Shown here one piece after another: positions 8,275 to 16,307 of a stretch of DNA of 64,000 bases (positions within the stretch are counted from its first letter, which is position 1; each line of letters opens with the position of its first letter). The DNA comes from Chloroflexota bacterium (lineage in GTDB: Bacteria > Chloroflexota > Anaerolineae > Aggregatilineales > Phototrophicaceae), in assembly GCA_013388745.1 (NCBI GenBank), contig JACAER010000016.1, forward strand, positions 248,001-312,000. The letters are read 5' to 3'. The notes beneath the pieces were generated by a model. The model was not told where the DNA came from and ran no database searches. It saw only the letters and a program-made list of their open reading frames with translations. The position numbers and the translations under genes were made by a program.

Positions 8275-8956
8275 ATGCCAGGCCGAGTTCGCGCAGTGAT
8301 GACCAGCCGTGCTGCCCGAAAATCAGATGATCGAGGACAGCAATATCGAGCAGTTGGCCAGCGGCGATCAAGGTGCGCGTGAGATCAATGTCTTCGGGTG
8401 AGGGATGGGCGTCGCCGACGGGATGATTGTGAGCGAGAATAATGGCGGGGATGTTGCGGGTAACGGCTTCGCGAAAGATTTCCGAGACGCGCAGCACTGT
8501 TGCGTTGAGCGTGCCGATGTAGACTGTGGAAATGGTCACGACGCGGCGCTGCGAATCGAGCAGCATGACACGCACATGTTCCTGCGGCAAATGGCTCATA
8601 TCGAGTAGCAGGTGAGCGGCATCGGCGGCGCTGCGAATCAGCGGACGCTGCTCAGGCGGCGCCGTCATAAGGCGTTTGCCGAGTTCCAGCGCGGCGAGCA
8701 TCTGGGCGATTTTAGCGGCGCCCAGCCCTTTGAACTGCTGCAAATCGGCAGGAGCGGCTTGCGCCAGCCCGTGCAGACCGTTATAGTGCGCCAGCAGCCG
8801 TTCGGCGAGCCGCAGCACGTTTTCGTCAGGGGTGCCGGTGCGCAGCAGAATCGCCAGCAGTTCGGCATTGGATAAGGCGGATGCGCCGTTCGCCAGCAGT
8901 CGTTCGCGCGGGCGCTGGTCGTCGGGAAAATCGGCAATAGTGAGATGATCGGGCAT
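8264..8956 (-). CDS. radC: RadC/JAB-domain protein
   Basis: The 230-residue protein has the usual two parts. An N-terminal helix-hairpin-helix-like region contains RPRERLLANGASALSNAELL and LRTGT, and a C-terminal JAMM metal site contains His176 and His178 in HNHP, then Ser186 and Asp189 (SPED). The family is widespread, but its activity is unsettled: it was named for radiation sensitivity, yet later work did not support a direct recombination role. I chose the ATG at 8956 (MPDHLTIADFP) because family members begin at this point, with AAAGG upstream. The predicted start at 9001 would add 15 unrelated residues. Confidence 0.92.
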   Translation of the reverse strand: MPDHLTIADFPDDQRPRERLLANGASALSNAELLAILLRTGTPDENVLRLAERLLAHYNGLHGLAQAAPADLQQFKGLGAAKIAQMLAALELGKRLMTAPPEQRPLIRSAADAAHLLLDMSHLPQEHVRVMLLDSQRRVVTISTVYIGTLNATVLRVSEIFREAVTRNIPAIILAHNHPVGDAHPSPEDIDLTRTLIAAGQLLDIAVLDHLIFGQHGWSSLRELGLAFKD

Positions 8957-9003
8957 AAGAAGCCTTTCCCTGTAGGCGGTAAACGGCGGCGATTGTAGCA
9001 CAA

Positions 9004-9032
9004 TTGCGCCCCCCGCACGGGGTTGCTATACT
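9004..9032 (+). promoter_or_regulatory. Probable promoter of the zinc-ribbon membrane protein gene
   Basis: TATACT (9027-9032) lies 17 bp downstream of TTGCGC (9004-9009). The -10 is good and the -35 is weak. It is positioned 34 bp before the ATG at 9066. Confidence 0.45.
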
Positions 9033-9065
9033 GTGCTAGCAGAAGATGTGGGCGGGAGTCGCAGC

Positions 9066-9647
9066 ATGTTTGAAGATTTGAACAGCATTTTGATGGGTGC
9101 AACCGTGTATCTGGGCATCATCGCCGTAGCTTTCTGGTTGGCGCTGATTGTCTGGGCGTATCGCGACATCCGTGTCCGCTCACGTGATCGGCTGGCGCAT
9201 CTCTTGGTGGCTCTGCTGGTGGCGGCGCTGACGCTGCCCGGTCTGCTGATTTATCTGCTGCTGCGCCCGCGCGAAACCCTGACCGAGTCTTATGAGCGTT
9301 CGCTGGAAGAAGAAGCGCTGCTGCAGGAGATCGAAGAAAAACCCGTGTGTCCCGGCTGCGGGCAGCGCGTGAAAGACAACTGGCAGGTGTGCCCTTCGTG
9401 CCATACACGGCTGAAGAAACCATGCCCGAAGTGCGCCAATCTGCTGGAATTGTCGTGGAATCTGTGCCCGCACTGCGCGACGCCACAGATCAATTACAAC
9501 GAAGCGACAGCCAGTGGGCATGTGCGCCCGGCGAGTGTGCCGGAAGCGCGTTACGAACCGCGCACCGCACGCGGCGCGGCAGTCGCAGCGGCGCAAGCGG
9601 CGGCCCAGTCCCAGAGCATTCAGTATGTGGAAAGCGACGAGTACTGA
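9066..9647 (+). CDS. Membrane protein with a double zinc ribbon
   Basis: The 193-residue protein has two N-terminal transmembrane helices (about residues 8-32 and 42-64), followed by a Glu-rich linker and then a double zinc-ribbon. The ribbon shows four CxxC pairs: CPGCG, CPSCH, CPKCA and CPHCA. The C-terminal 45 residues are Ala-, Arg- and Gln-rich and probably disordered. Such proteins usually use the ribbons for protein contacts rather than DNA. The ATG at 9066 follows GGGAG. Its stop lies three bases from the stop of the convergent FtsK-like gene. No partner can be named from context. Confidence 0.8.
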   Translation: MFEDLNSILMGATVYLGIIAVAFWLALIVWAYRDIRVRSRDRLAHLLVALLVAALTLPGLLIYLLLRPRETLTESYERSLEEEALLQEIEEKPVCPGCGQRVKDNWQVCPSCHTRLKKPCPKCANLLELSWNLCPHCATPQINYNEATASGHVRPASVPEARYEPRTARGAAVAAAQAAAQSQSIQYVESDEY

Positions 9648-9650
9648 AGC

Positions 9651-11150
9651 TCAACCGCCTCCCTGCAACGGATTATCAGCCAGTCGAATGAAGCGCAGCA
9701 CCGCGCCATCACCGGCTTCCAGCACTCCCGCGGCTTGCAGCGAGCCAATCACCGCGCGCGCATCGGCTTCGGTGAGCGATAACACATCCTGAAGCGGGCC
9801 AACGCCCAACCAACCTAAATAGGCGGCCAGAGCGGCACCGCGCTGGACATAGGAACCTGTGTCGGCGGGTTTGTTTTGCTGTGCAGCAATGTAGCGCATA
9901 GCGTCGGACTCCGAGCGGAAAACACCGGTCACACCGGTCTGGGCGCTGACTTCGGGAGCAGTAGGTGCGGCTTCCTGTTTGCGTTTGGCGGCGGTTTGAC
10001 GCCAATATTCGACAGTACGGTTGGTTTCGGTCTCTGAGACGATGCACAACTCGACGGGCGTCGCCTGCTCGCCTTCCATGACAAAAGCATCCACAAAACG
10101 CAGGTTGGGGCGCGGGAAGTCCTTCAGCTTATCGATGACTTCGTTAGCGGCGGCGCGCATGACGACGCGGGTGGGCATGGAAAGGCCTTCGGGAAGTTGT
10201 CCGGTTTCGTGCGTCAGCAGGAGATGAATGCCGACCTGCGCGCCATTGGTCAGGAGCAGGGTGAGGGTGGGCAGCCAGCGTTCCCTGTTGGCGTGCCATG
10301 TTTCTTCGGAAAGCGAGTCGATCAGGAGTGCAATGCGCGGGAGTGGGGTGCTGCCCTGCTCCTTGAGGCGGGCGTTGTAAGTGTCAAGATTGTCTGCGCC
10401 GCGTTCAGTAAAATACTGCTGGCGGCGCTGGGCTTCCTTGGCGAGGCCATCAAGCAAGCGCTGGCCGTCTTCGGGCGAGGTCAGCAGGCGGCCCAACATG
10501 TGTGGCAAACCAACCAGCGCGTTGTAGGCCTGACAGCCGGCGCCCAGGAGCGCAAGGCGCAGTTCGGCGGGCGTGTTAAAGAGCACCAGGGTCAGCAGCA
10601 GCGAACGCACAAAATGACGTTTGGGATTATCTGCGCCGACGACGAGCAGATGACCAACGATGCCGAGATCGCGAATCACCATTTGTTCTTCGAGTGTGAG
10701 GCCGAGTGCCAGGGCCAGATGCGATGGGTTATCGCGGAAGGTGGGACGGACGAGCATCCGGCGCAGGCTGACCGGTTGATGCTGATCGGTGCGCAGCAGG
10801 ATACCGACAGTGCCTTCGGCTTCCTGAACGTCGTTTAAGAAGCCGAGCGTCCAGTCTTTATGTTGTTCAGCGATGCGCGCCATACTGCGGCGTATGTCCT
10901 GCGGCGTGATGGCTTTACGCCCACCGAGTACGCCGCCGGATTCGGGGCGGGCGACGAACAGGGTATGCGAAGGCGTGAGGCGCACGTTGATAATGCGCGC
11001 GGGCGTGCCCAAACTGTTGAGTTCCTGCTGGAGTACCCGTGTTTGCTCGCGTGTGGGGCTGTTGGGCGGCGCAGCCCCTTGATCAAGGATTTCGGCAATT
11101 GCGGGAGTCAGCCAGTTGGCGTCATCCATGCGGCTGAATAATTGCGGCAT
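9651..11150 (-). CDS. FtsK/SpoIIIE-like protein with degenerate P-loop
   Basis: The 499-residue protein follows the FtsK motor-domain layout: LRLALLGAGCQAYNALVGLPHML matches the FtsK region after Walker A, then LDGLAKEAQRRQQYFTERG, a degenerate Walker B strand (IALLIDSLSEE, 273-283), NGAQVGIHLLLTHE, and a C-terminal helical domain of winged-helix type. The Walker A position reads GADNPKRHF (172-180) instead of GxxxxGK(S/T), so the lysine and serine/threonine are absent. It also lacks the N-terminal membrane helices of full FtsK. The protein is therefore probably not an ordinary ATP-driven DNA translocase and may be a structural or regulatory member. It appears to be a single-gene unit, starting with ATG at 11150 after GAAAGGGAAAGG. 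The nearest alternative is a divergent HerA/FtsK relative. Confidence 0.7.
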   Translation of the reverse strand: MPQLFSRMDDANWLTPAIAEILDQGAAPPNSPTREQTRVLQQELNSLGTPARIINVRLTPSHTLFVARPESGGVLGGRKAITPQDIRRSMARIAEQHKDWTLGFLNDVQEAEGTVGILLRTDQHQPVSLRRMLVRPTFRDNPSHLALALGLTLEEQMVIRDLGIVGHLLVVGADNPKRHFVRSLLLTLVLFNTPAELRLALLGAGCQAYNALVGLPHMLGRLLTSPEDGQRLLDGLAKEAQRRQQYFTERGADNLDTYNARLKEQGSTPLPRIALLIDSLSEETWHANRERWLPTLTLLLTNGAQVGIHLLLTHETGQLPEGLSMPTRVVMRAAANEVIDKLKDFPRPNLRFVDAFVMEGEQATPVELCIVSETETNRTVEYWRQTAAKRKQEAAPTAPEVSAQTGVTGVFRSESDAMRYIAAQQNKPADTGSYVQRGAALAAYLGWLGVGPLQDVLSLTEADARAVIGSLQAAGVLEAGDGAVLRFIRLADNPLQGGG

Positions 11151-11223
11151 GGCCTTTCCCTTTCATGAAAAAAAGGTGCATCAATTTACCTAGATTGTAG
11201 GCAAGAATGGCGCGAGATACAAA

Positions 11224-11252
11224 TTGACGCGCTCATTAGGCTGTGTTAGGCT
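11224..11252 (+). promoter_or_regulatory. Possible promoter of the lipoprotein gene at 11284
   Basis: TTGACG (11224-11229) and TAGGCT (11247-11252) are 17 bp apart. The -35 is good and the -10 is weak. The position, about 32 bp before the ATG, fits. Confidence 0.4.
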
Positions 11253-11283
11253 AAAAATATTGTCCAGAACAAGCGAGGGTACT

Positions 11284-11811
11284 ATGCGTTTGCTGCTATT
11301 ATCATGCCTGATTGTGCTGCTGGTGGCAGCCTGCGCGATTGGCGATTCGCCGGATGCCGCGCTGACGCAGATGCCCCCGGTAACGCTGCAACCGGCACCA
11401 ACGCCGATTTTCGCGGGGGAATGCACCCGCACGGCGGATCTGGATGCGTGGTTAGCCAACAGCCATTTTCTGACACAGGGTTTCATGGACTCGATGTACG
11501 GCGCGGCGCTAATGAACGCGGTGGATGCGCGCGTCGAAGTGATCCGTATGGCGAGCTTGCGCGACCAGATGAGCCGCCAACCCGCGCCGGACTGTGTGGT
11601 TGAAGCGCATTTGATTCTGCTGACGGCTATGGGGCAAGCGGTGGACGTTTTCCAAGCGTTTGCCAACGGCGATCGCCCCGATCTGGGCAGCACAGTGGTG
11701 GATGTACGTGCGCAGTTGGATACCTTTCTGGCGCAGCAGGCGGAACTGACGCAGCGGCTGGAGCAGCAGTATCAAGCAACACGGACGGCTGCCGCGCCTG
11801 ACAGCCCATAA
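11284..11811 (+). CDS. Small lipoprotein, unknown function
   Basis: The 175-residue protein begins with a lipoprotein signal peptide: MRLLLLSCLIVLLVAAC, with the lipobox VAAC, so Cys17 should be the lipidated residue. The mature part starts with a short Pro/Thr spacer (PPVTLQPAPTP) and then an all-helical domain of about 120 residues with two further cysteines, in GECTRT and PAPDCVV. I do not recognise the domain. The ATG at 11284 was chosen because the signal peptide begins there. It is followed by a bidirectional terminator that also serves the tRNA. Confidence 0.8.
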   Translation: MRLLLLSCLIVLLVAACAIGDSPDAALTQMPPVTLQPAPTPIFAGECTRTADLDAWLANSHFLTQGFMDSMYGAALMNAVDARVEVIRMASLRDQMSRQPAPDCVVEAHLILLTAMGQAVDVFQAFANGDRPDLGSTVVDVRAQLDTFLAQQAELTQRLEQQYQATRTAAAPDSP

Positions 11812-11891
11812 CCCGGTTGTATCTTAGGGGACTATGGAGAAAGGCGGCGCAACCACGCCACAAGCGGTTGCGTGGATTGCCAAGAAATAAA

Positions 11892-11924
11892 CAAGGAGAC
11901 GGCCTTAGACTGTCTCCTTGTTTT
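11892..11924. terminator. Bidirectional intrinsic terminator
   Basis: A perfect 9-bp stem CAAGGAGAC / GTCTCCTTG (11892-11900 and 11912-11920) has TTTTG on the plus side and TTTATTT on the minus side. It lies between the convergent lipoprotein gene and tRNA-Pro and probably ends both transcripts. Confidence 0.8.
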
Positions 11925-11932
11925 GTAAGTTA

Positions 11933-12006
11933 TCGGGGCAACGGGATTTGAACCCATGACCTCTTGCACCCCATGCAAGCGCGCTACCGGGCTGCGCCAT
12001 GCCCCG
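11933..12006 (-). tRNA. tRNA-Pro (anticodon GGG)
   Basis: The minus-strand sequence folds as a standard cloverleaf of 74 nt. The acceptor stem is CGGGGCA / TGCCCCG with discriminator A at 11933. The anticodon stem CTTGC / GCAAG encloses ATGGGGT, giving anticodon GGG. The T arm is ATGGG TTCAAAT CCCGT. CCA is not encoded. A good promoter lies 14 bp upstream and a terminator immediately downstream. Confidence 0.96.
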
Positions 12007-12020
12007 TTTTGATAGTATGC

Positions 12021-12049
12021 AGTATAGCCGATAAGCTCCTGTGCTGCAA
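12021..12049 (-). promoter_or_regulatory. Promoter of tRNA-Pro
   Basis: Minus strand TTGCAG (12049-12044), 17-bp spacer, TATACT (12026-12021). The expected start is about 8 nt before the mature 5' end of the tRNA. Confidence 0.6.
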
Positions 12050-12152
12050 GACTGGAGTGCTGCGCCAGATGGGGAGACAATTGCGCCACAGGCAAATGCG
12101 GCTACAATGAAGCGGGGAGTACAGTGATTTGGGACAACATTCACGCAAAACG

Positions 12153-13088
12153 ATGAAAACCGCAAGCGCCAGCAAGCAGCTATCGCCAGCGATCGGCAAT
12201 ATTGTGCGTATGGTCTTGCTGTTTAGTCTGCTGTGGCTGCTGGTGGCTTGCGGGACTGATGATGGAGCGTTTGAGCGCAGTGGGCCGCGGCTGGTGAGCG
12301 TGGCGACGCTAGCGGCGACGACGGTTGTCCCCGCGCAGGCGGCATCAGTGGGTCAGATAGTCGTCACACCCAGCGCTGTGCCCAGCCCCACAACGTCCAC
12401 CATAATTGCGCCGACAATGAGCACCCTGGCGCTGCCGGTGGTCACGATTGAGGGCGATGTTGTGCTGGTGACACCGACTCTGCCGCCGAGCAAAACACCG
12501 ACGCTGACGCCGACGACGACGGAAACCCCGACACCCACGCGCACGCCATCGGCGACACCGACGCAGACGGCTACACTGCCGATTCTATCGCCGTCTCTGG
12601 GGCAGCCGACGCCGATTTTCAGCAATCCGGTATCAGTCAACTGTCCGTACAACTGGTTTTTCGCCAACCCGCTGCCGAGCGGCTGTCCGCTGGGGCCGGC
12701 AACGGTGAGCAGCGGGTCGCTGTTGTATTTCGAGCGAGGATTCATGATCTGGGTGCGGGTGCAGGATGCGATTTATGTGTTCTACAATGACGCGACCTCG
12801 CCGCGCTGGCAGGTGTTCAACGATGCCTATGACGCAACGATGCCGGAAACCGATCCGCAGTATGATGTGAACGCGCCGCCACTCTCGTGGCAGCCGAGAC
12901 GCGGTTTTGGGCTGATCTGGCGTGAGCAGACATCGGCGCGCGACCGTCTGGGTTGGGCGATTCAGGAGAGCGAGACGAGCTATAATGTGCCGATTCAGGC
13001 CAGCCCAGATGGGACAATCTATATCGGGCTGCCGAACAGCGGCGTGGTCAGCATGGCGCCCAATGGCAGTCAGTGGCAGGGATATTAG
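12153..13088 (+). CDS. Lipoprotein with TPT-rich linker and conserved C-terminal domain
   Basis: The 311-residue protein has a lipoprotein signal (VLLFSLLWLLVAC, lipobox LVAC) and then a long Thr/Pro/Ala linker with repeated TPTxTPT units to about residue 160. It ends in a globular domain beginning NPVSVNCPYNWFF. That domain has paired cysteines, aromatic-rich strands (FERGFMIWVRVQDAIYVFY) and the block RRGFGLIWREQ / LGWAIQESE, a pattern I associate with surface proteins of Chloroflexota but cannot name. The linker probably spans the cell wall so that the domain is exposed. The ATG at 12153 starts the signal peptide best; a TTG at 12129 is possible. Confidence 0.75.
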   Translation: MKTASASKQLSPAIGNIVRMVLLFSLLWLLVACGTDDGAFERSGPRLVSVATLAATTVVPAQAASVGQIVVTPSAVPSPTTSTIIAPTMSTLALPVVTIEGDVVLVTPTLPPSKTPTLTPTTTETPTPTRTPSATPTQTATLPILSPSLGQPTPIFSNPVSVNCPYNWFFANPLPSGCPLGPATVSSGSLLYFERGFMIWVRVQDAIYVFYNDATSPRWQVFNDAYDATMPETDPQYDVNAPPLSWQPRRGFGLIWREQTSARDRLGWAIQESETSYNVPIQASPDGTIYIGLPNSGVVSMAPNGSQWQGY

Positions 13089-13138
13089 TGATGACAGTCG
13101 GCAGTTTTTAGCCCAGCGCACCACAAGATAATGTCCCG

Positions 13139-13576
13139 CTATTTTGATGCAGAGCGTAGTTTTTCGAGGGCAGCGATGGCCAGCGCGTGCTGCTCTTTGG
13201 GCACGAGTATATGATCGCGCGAGAACGCCGCCAGCGGCAGAATCGAGATTTGTGCGGCAGCCAGTGCGGCGCTGATGCGCGCCATAAAACCAACAAGCGT
13301 TGGTTCCAGCACCACATCGAGCGTGATGAGGCGATAGCGTTCCGCGCTGGCGGTGTATCCCGGCAGACGGCGGGCAAAATCCGCCAGCGCTTCTTCCGGA
13401 ATCAAGAGACTTACCTCGTCTTTATCGACAATCAGCGCGGCGAAGGGCTGGCCGATTTCGGCGAGCACACCCGCGGCGGCTGTAATGGCTTGCGGCGGCA
13501 AGCGTATATAAAGATAGTCGATGCCGTCAGTGTAGGAACGGGCCTGCGCCAGCGCTTGTTCGACGGTTTGCGGCAT
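13139..13576 (-). CDS. ACT-domain protein
   Basis: The 145-residue protein has a C-terminal ACT-like half (RYRLITLDVVLEPTLVGFMA ... AQISILPLAAFSRDHILVPK) of the type seen in proteins with paired ACT-like domains: the strand, the Gly-Phe/Leu-Met turn that begins the first helix, and the DHILVP strand that recalls DYVLVP of the ACT_7 family. The N-terminal half (IDYLYIRLPPQAITAAAGVL, then PFAALIVDKDEVSLLIPEE) fits a second, more diverged copy. ACT domains bind amino acids or other small ligands and control other proteins. The ATG overlaps the stop of the upstream ParB-like gene by one base (TAATG), indicating coupled translation and a possible functional pair. Confidence 0.72.
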   Translation of the reverse strand: MPQTVEQALAQARSYTDGIDYLYIRLPPQAITAAAGVLAEIGQPFAALIVDKDEVSLLIPEEALADFARRLPGYTASAERYRLITLDVVLEPTLVGFMARISAALAAAQISILPLAAFSRDHILVPKEQHALAIAALEKLRSASK

Positions 13577-14406
13577 TATTCGTATTCTCCGAATTGGTAG
13601 GTGGCTTCGGCGTAATAGCGCACCTGACGATTAGCCATTTTGCCTTGAATCCAGACTTTCAGGGACGTATTTTTTTCCTCAAGCGAGGTGTGTTCGTCGC
13701 GCAGGAGTTCGAGCGGGTAGTTGACACTGAGAGCGCGGCCATGCACGATATGACGGCTGACGCCCGGTGGCAAAAAAGACTTATAGCGCGCGGCGGCGAT
13801 GATATCCTGCGGTTGATAGCGCGGGAAGACGACCATCGCGCTGCCATCGGGGAACATGTCCCAGTTGGCGTGAGGGTCGTTCATCGCGGTGCGGTGTAGT
13901 TTGGCGTGCTGCTGGTAAATGCGGACGATGCTGCACAGCGTTTCGTTGCGTTCGTGCGTACTGCTCACAGGCGCACGCAGCGCGAGTACGCGCCCATCAC
14001 GGCAGTAGACATGGGCGACGGCCTGCGGCTGGTGACCATCGATAATTTCCATGTCGGGCATTTTGCGCACCTGCTTGAGGAACTCATCAACATCCCAACC
14101 GCCGATAATATGATGCCAATTGTCGAGTTCGACATAGCCGCTTTCGTAGGCGATGACCTGCACCAGAATTTGCGCGTAGCCCAGATATTGGAAAGAATAG
14201 CAGCGGTTGGCACCGTCCAGGATGACGTAATGCCCGCGATCATCTACCGGCGACACGATGGGCGGATTGGTGATGAATTCTGCGCGCTTGAGCTGCTCGA
14301 TGAGCGGAATCGAACGCTGCGGATCATGCTCCTCGTGGGGATGGATGTGTTCAGCCGGGACGATACGCAGGTCGGGAATCGGGGCATTGCTGTGCGATGC
14401 TGCCAT
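13576..14406 (-). CDS. ParB/Srx-fold protein (SbnI/SerK-like)
   Basis: The 276-residue protein starts with a ParB/sulfiredoxin-type nucleotide-binding domain: LRIVPAEHIHPHEEHDPQR (about 13-31), then ITNPPIVSPVDDRGHYVILDGANRCY with LDGANR in the place of the LDGHHR motif of ParB-like proteins, then YLGYAQILVQVI. ParB-fold members of the SbnI/SerK kind phosphorylate free serine with ATP or ADP, but the catalytic Glu cannot be placed with certainty. The remaining 170 residues contain histidine- and tyrosine-rich strands not seen in partitioning ParB. There is no helix-turn-helix or parA neighbour, so chromosome partitioning is unlikely. It is coupled to an ACT-domain gene, which suggests an amino-acid-related role. 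Confidence 0.65.
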   Translation of the reverse strand: MAASHSNAPIPDLRIVPAEHIHPHEEHDPQRSIPLIEQLKRAEFITNPPIVSPVDDRGHYVILDGANRCYSFQYLGYAQILVQVIAYESGYVELDNWHHIIGGWDVDEFLKQVRKMPDMEIIDGHQPQAVAHVYCRDGRVLALRAPVSSTHERNETLCSIVRIYQQHAKLHRTAMNDPHANWDMFPDGSAMVVFPRYQPQDIIAAARYKSFLPPGVSRHIVHGRALSVNYPLELLRDEHTSLEEKNTSLKVWIQGKMANRQVRYYAEATYQFGEYE

Positions 14407-14495
14407 AAGCTCTACTTTTGTTCTGAAAAACCATGCGTTTTAGAGTAGCATGAAGCCGCTTTTGCGGCAATGAAATTGAGCAGATTACACGAGGC

Positions 14496-15011
14496 ATGAT
14501 GGGAGCGAACGAACAAGGCGCGAACGCCACCGAAGGACGCTGGTTGACGATTCCGCGCACGCTGTGTTTTGTGCTGAACGGTGGGGATGTGCTGCTGATG
14601 AAGCGCGCGCCGCATCGCCGGATTTTCCCGAACCGCTATAATGGTGTGGGCGGACATATCGAACGCGGCGAAGACCCGCTGACGAGCGCAAAACGCGAAA
14701 TCCTGGAAGAAACAGGCTTACAGGTGCGTGATGTACGGCTGCGAGCAGTGTATAACATTGACGCCGGAGAGGCCAGCGGCATCATGGTGTTTTTGTTTAC
14801 GGCGGTCAGCGACAGCCGAGAGACGCAGGCCGACGAACACGAAGGCACACTGCATTGGGTGCCGCTGGACAAAGTGAGGGAACTCGATCTGGTGGAGGAT
14901 TTGCCGGAAATGCTGGCGCGTGTAATGGCCTTGAAAGCCGGCGATGCGCCACTGTTTGTCCACCTGAGCTATGACGAGCAAGATCGCTTGCAGTTACGGT
15001 TTGCGGAATGA
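14496..15011 (+). CDS. Nudix hydrolase
   Basis: The 171-residue protein carries a complete Nudix box at about residues 53-75: Gly-His-Ile-Glu-Arg-Gly-Glu, then DPLTSAK, then REILEETGL, so the metal-binding Glu residues are present. The family hydrolyses nucleoside diphosphates linked to another group. The region before the box (GDVLLMKRAPHRRIFPNRYNG) suggests an MutT-like or 8-oxo-dGTP-related member, but the substrate cannot be read. It starts with ATG at 14496 or 14499 behind CGAGGC. Its stop overlaps the start of the DUF547 gene by four bases. Confidence 0.88.
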   Translation: MMGANEQGANATEGRWLTIPRTLCFVLNGGDVLLMKRAPHRRIFPNRYNGVGGHIERGEDPLTSAKREILEETGLQVRDVRLRAVYNIDAGEASGIMVFLFTAVSDSRETQADEHEGTLHWVPLDKVRELDLVEDLPEMLARVMALKAGDAPLFVHLSYDEQDRLQLRFAE

Positions 15012-15895
15012 GCTGCGCGACTCAGCCTACCCCGACACGCTGGCCGCTGCGCGCGCTGATGACGCTAACAGGTGTACGCGGTGATGAAGCGCTGAACTGC
15101 GACGGTCACGGCACTGTTCCTGTGTCGGACATGGAGATCAGCGCGCGCCTGAAACAGGCGACAAACAGACTGAAAGCGCAAGGCATCGACAGCGAGAATG
15201 GGCGTGTAGACTATCGCGCGCTGGCGGGCAGCAGCGCCTTCTCCGAGTATAAGGCGCTGACATACGCGCTGCGCGATTTTGACCCAGCGGCGCTGACGAG
15301 TGACGCGGAACGGATGGCGTTCTGGATTAACCTGTACAATGCGCTGATGATTCATGCCGTGATCGCCTATGGTGTGCGGCGCAGCGTCAACGACGATTGG
15401 GGATTTTTTGATCGCACGGCGTATATCGTGGGCGGCTATCGTTTCAGTGCTAATGACATCGAACACGGTATTTTGCGGGCGAACGCCGGGCATCCTGCGC
15501 TGCCGGGTCCTTGGTTTCGGGCAGATGATGCACGGCAGGCGTTTTGTATGCGATCAATTGACGTGCGCCTGCATTTTGCGTTAGTATGCGCGGCGAAATC
15601 GTGTCCACCGATCGCGTTTTATGAGGCTGAGCGCTTGGAAACACAGTTAGAGGTCGCGACACGCAATTTCATGTCGGGTGGCGGTGTCGAGATCGACCGC
15701 GCGCAGCGGATAGTGGGCTTGTCACGCATCTTTTCGTGGTATGCCGCCGATTTTGGCGCGCGTCTGTTCGGATACTGGCAGCAAGAACGGCTGCTGGAAT
15801 TCGCGGCGCGTTATGCTGGGGAGGATGCCGATTTTCTGCGCACGCCTGGCTTGCGCGTTCGTTTTTTACGCTATGATTGGACACTGAATGTCTGA
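15008..15895 (+). CDS. DUF547 family protein
   Basis: The 295-residue protein matches DUF547 over about residues 60-250: RVDYRALAGSSAFSEYKALT, AFWINLYNALMIHAVIAYG, NDIEHGILR and LHFALVCAAKSCPPI, the last with a conserved Ala-Lys-Ser-Cys-Pro. The motif pattern has been compared with papain-like or transglutaminase folds, but no activity is established. No signal peptide is visible. It overlaps the Nudix gene by four bases and the next membrane-protein gene by eight, so it is a middle gene in a tight plus-strand series (14496-17267). Confidence 0.88.
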   Translation: MSCATQPTPTRWPLRALMTLTGVRGDEALNCDGHGTVPVSDMEISARLKQATNRLKAQGIDSENGRVDYRALAGSSAFSEYKALTYALRDFDPAALTSDAERMAFWINLYNALMIHAVIAYGVRRSVNDDWGFFDRTAYIVGGYRFSANDIEHGILRANAGHPALPGPWFRADDARQAFCMRSIDVRLHFALVCAAKSCPPIAFYEAERLETQLEVATRNFMSGGGVEIDRAQRIVGLSRIFSWYAADFGARLFGYWQQERLLEFAARYAGEDADFLRTPGLRVRFLRYDWTLNV

Positions 15896-16298
15896 AGAAC
15901 AAAATGCCGCTGTTGAACAAGCTGCGCCGCGCCGTCCTGTGAGTCCTCTGCGACGGCTGGGATGCGTGCTGCTGTTGATCCTGTGGTTTGCCTTTATTCT
16001 GTTGCCCTGTGCGCTGGTGATGCTGGCTCAGCAGCAGGAAATTGTTATTTCGCAGGGGGATTTGCCGGGTGAACAGATACGCATCTGGCTGATTATGGAG
16101 ATCGAGCAGCGTGGATTAGGGATTGCTAGCACAGCGCGCCATGCGATTGACGGGGCGCAGTGTGTGCAAACTGATGTGCGCTTTGCGCTGTGGCAGGGCG
16201 AGGGCGAGGCCGTGAGCTACTGTGAATGTTATACGCGCGGTGCTGATGAGGAAACGTGGCTGTTTGTGAGTCAGGCGCAAGGCGCGTGTGTACCATAG
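15888..16298 (+). CDS. Small single-pass membrane protein
   Basis: The 136-residue protein has a charged N-terminal 25 residues, one hydrophobic helix (RLGCVLLLILWFAFILLPCA, about 23-46), and an outside domain of about 85 residues. That domain has several cysteines (GAQCVQ, SYCECYT, GACVP) that could form disulfides. I recognise no family. It starts within the last codons of the DUF547 gene and ends nine bases before the HAD phosphatase gene. Confidence 0.72.
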   Translation: MSEEQNAAVEQAAPRRPVSPLRRLGCVLLLILWFAFILLPCALVMLAQQQEIVISQGDLPGEQIRIWLIMEIEQRGLGIASTARHAIDGAQCVQTDVRFALWQGEGEAVSYCECYTRGADEETWLFVSQAQGACVP

Positions 16299-16307
16299 GG
16301 GGATAAG

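Noticed and set aside
12480..12560. TPT-rich segments as repeats or mobile sequence
   Set aside because: Low-complexity linkers in several secreted proteins (also near 22142-22420, 37050-37390 and 39170-39420) explain them.
13576..14406. Chromosome partitioning ParB
   Set aside because: No helix-turn-helix, no parA neighbour and no parS-like site; only the nucleotide-binding fold is shared.
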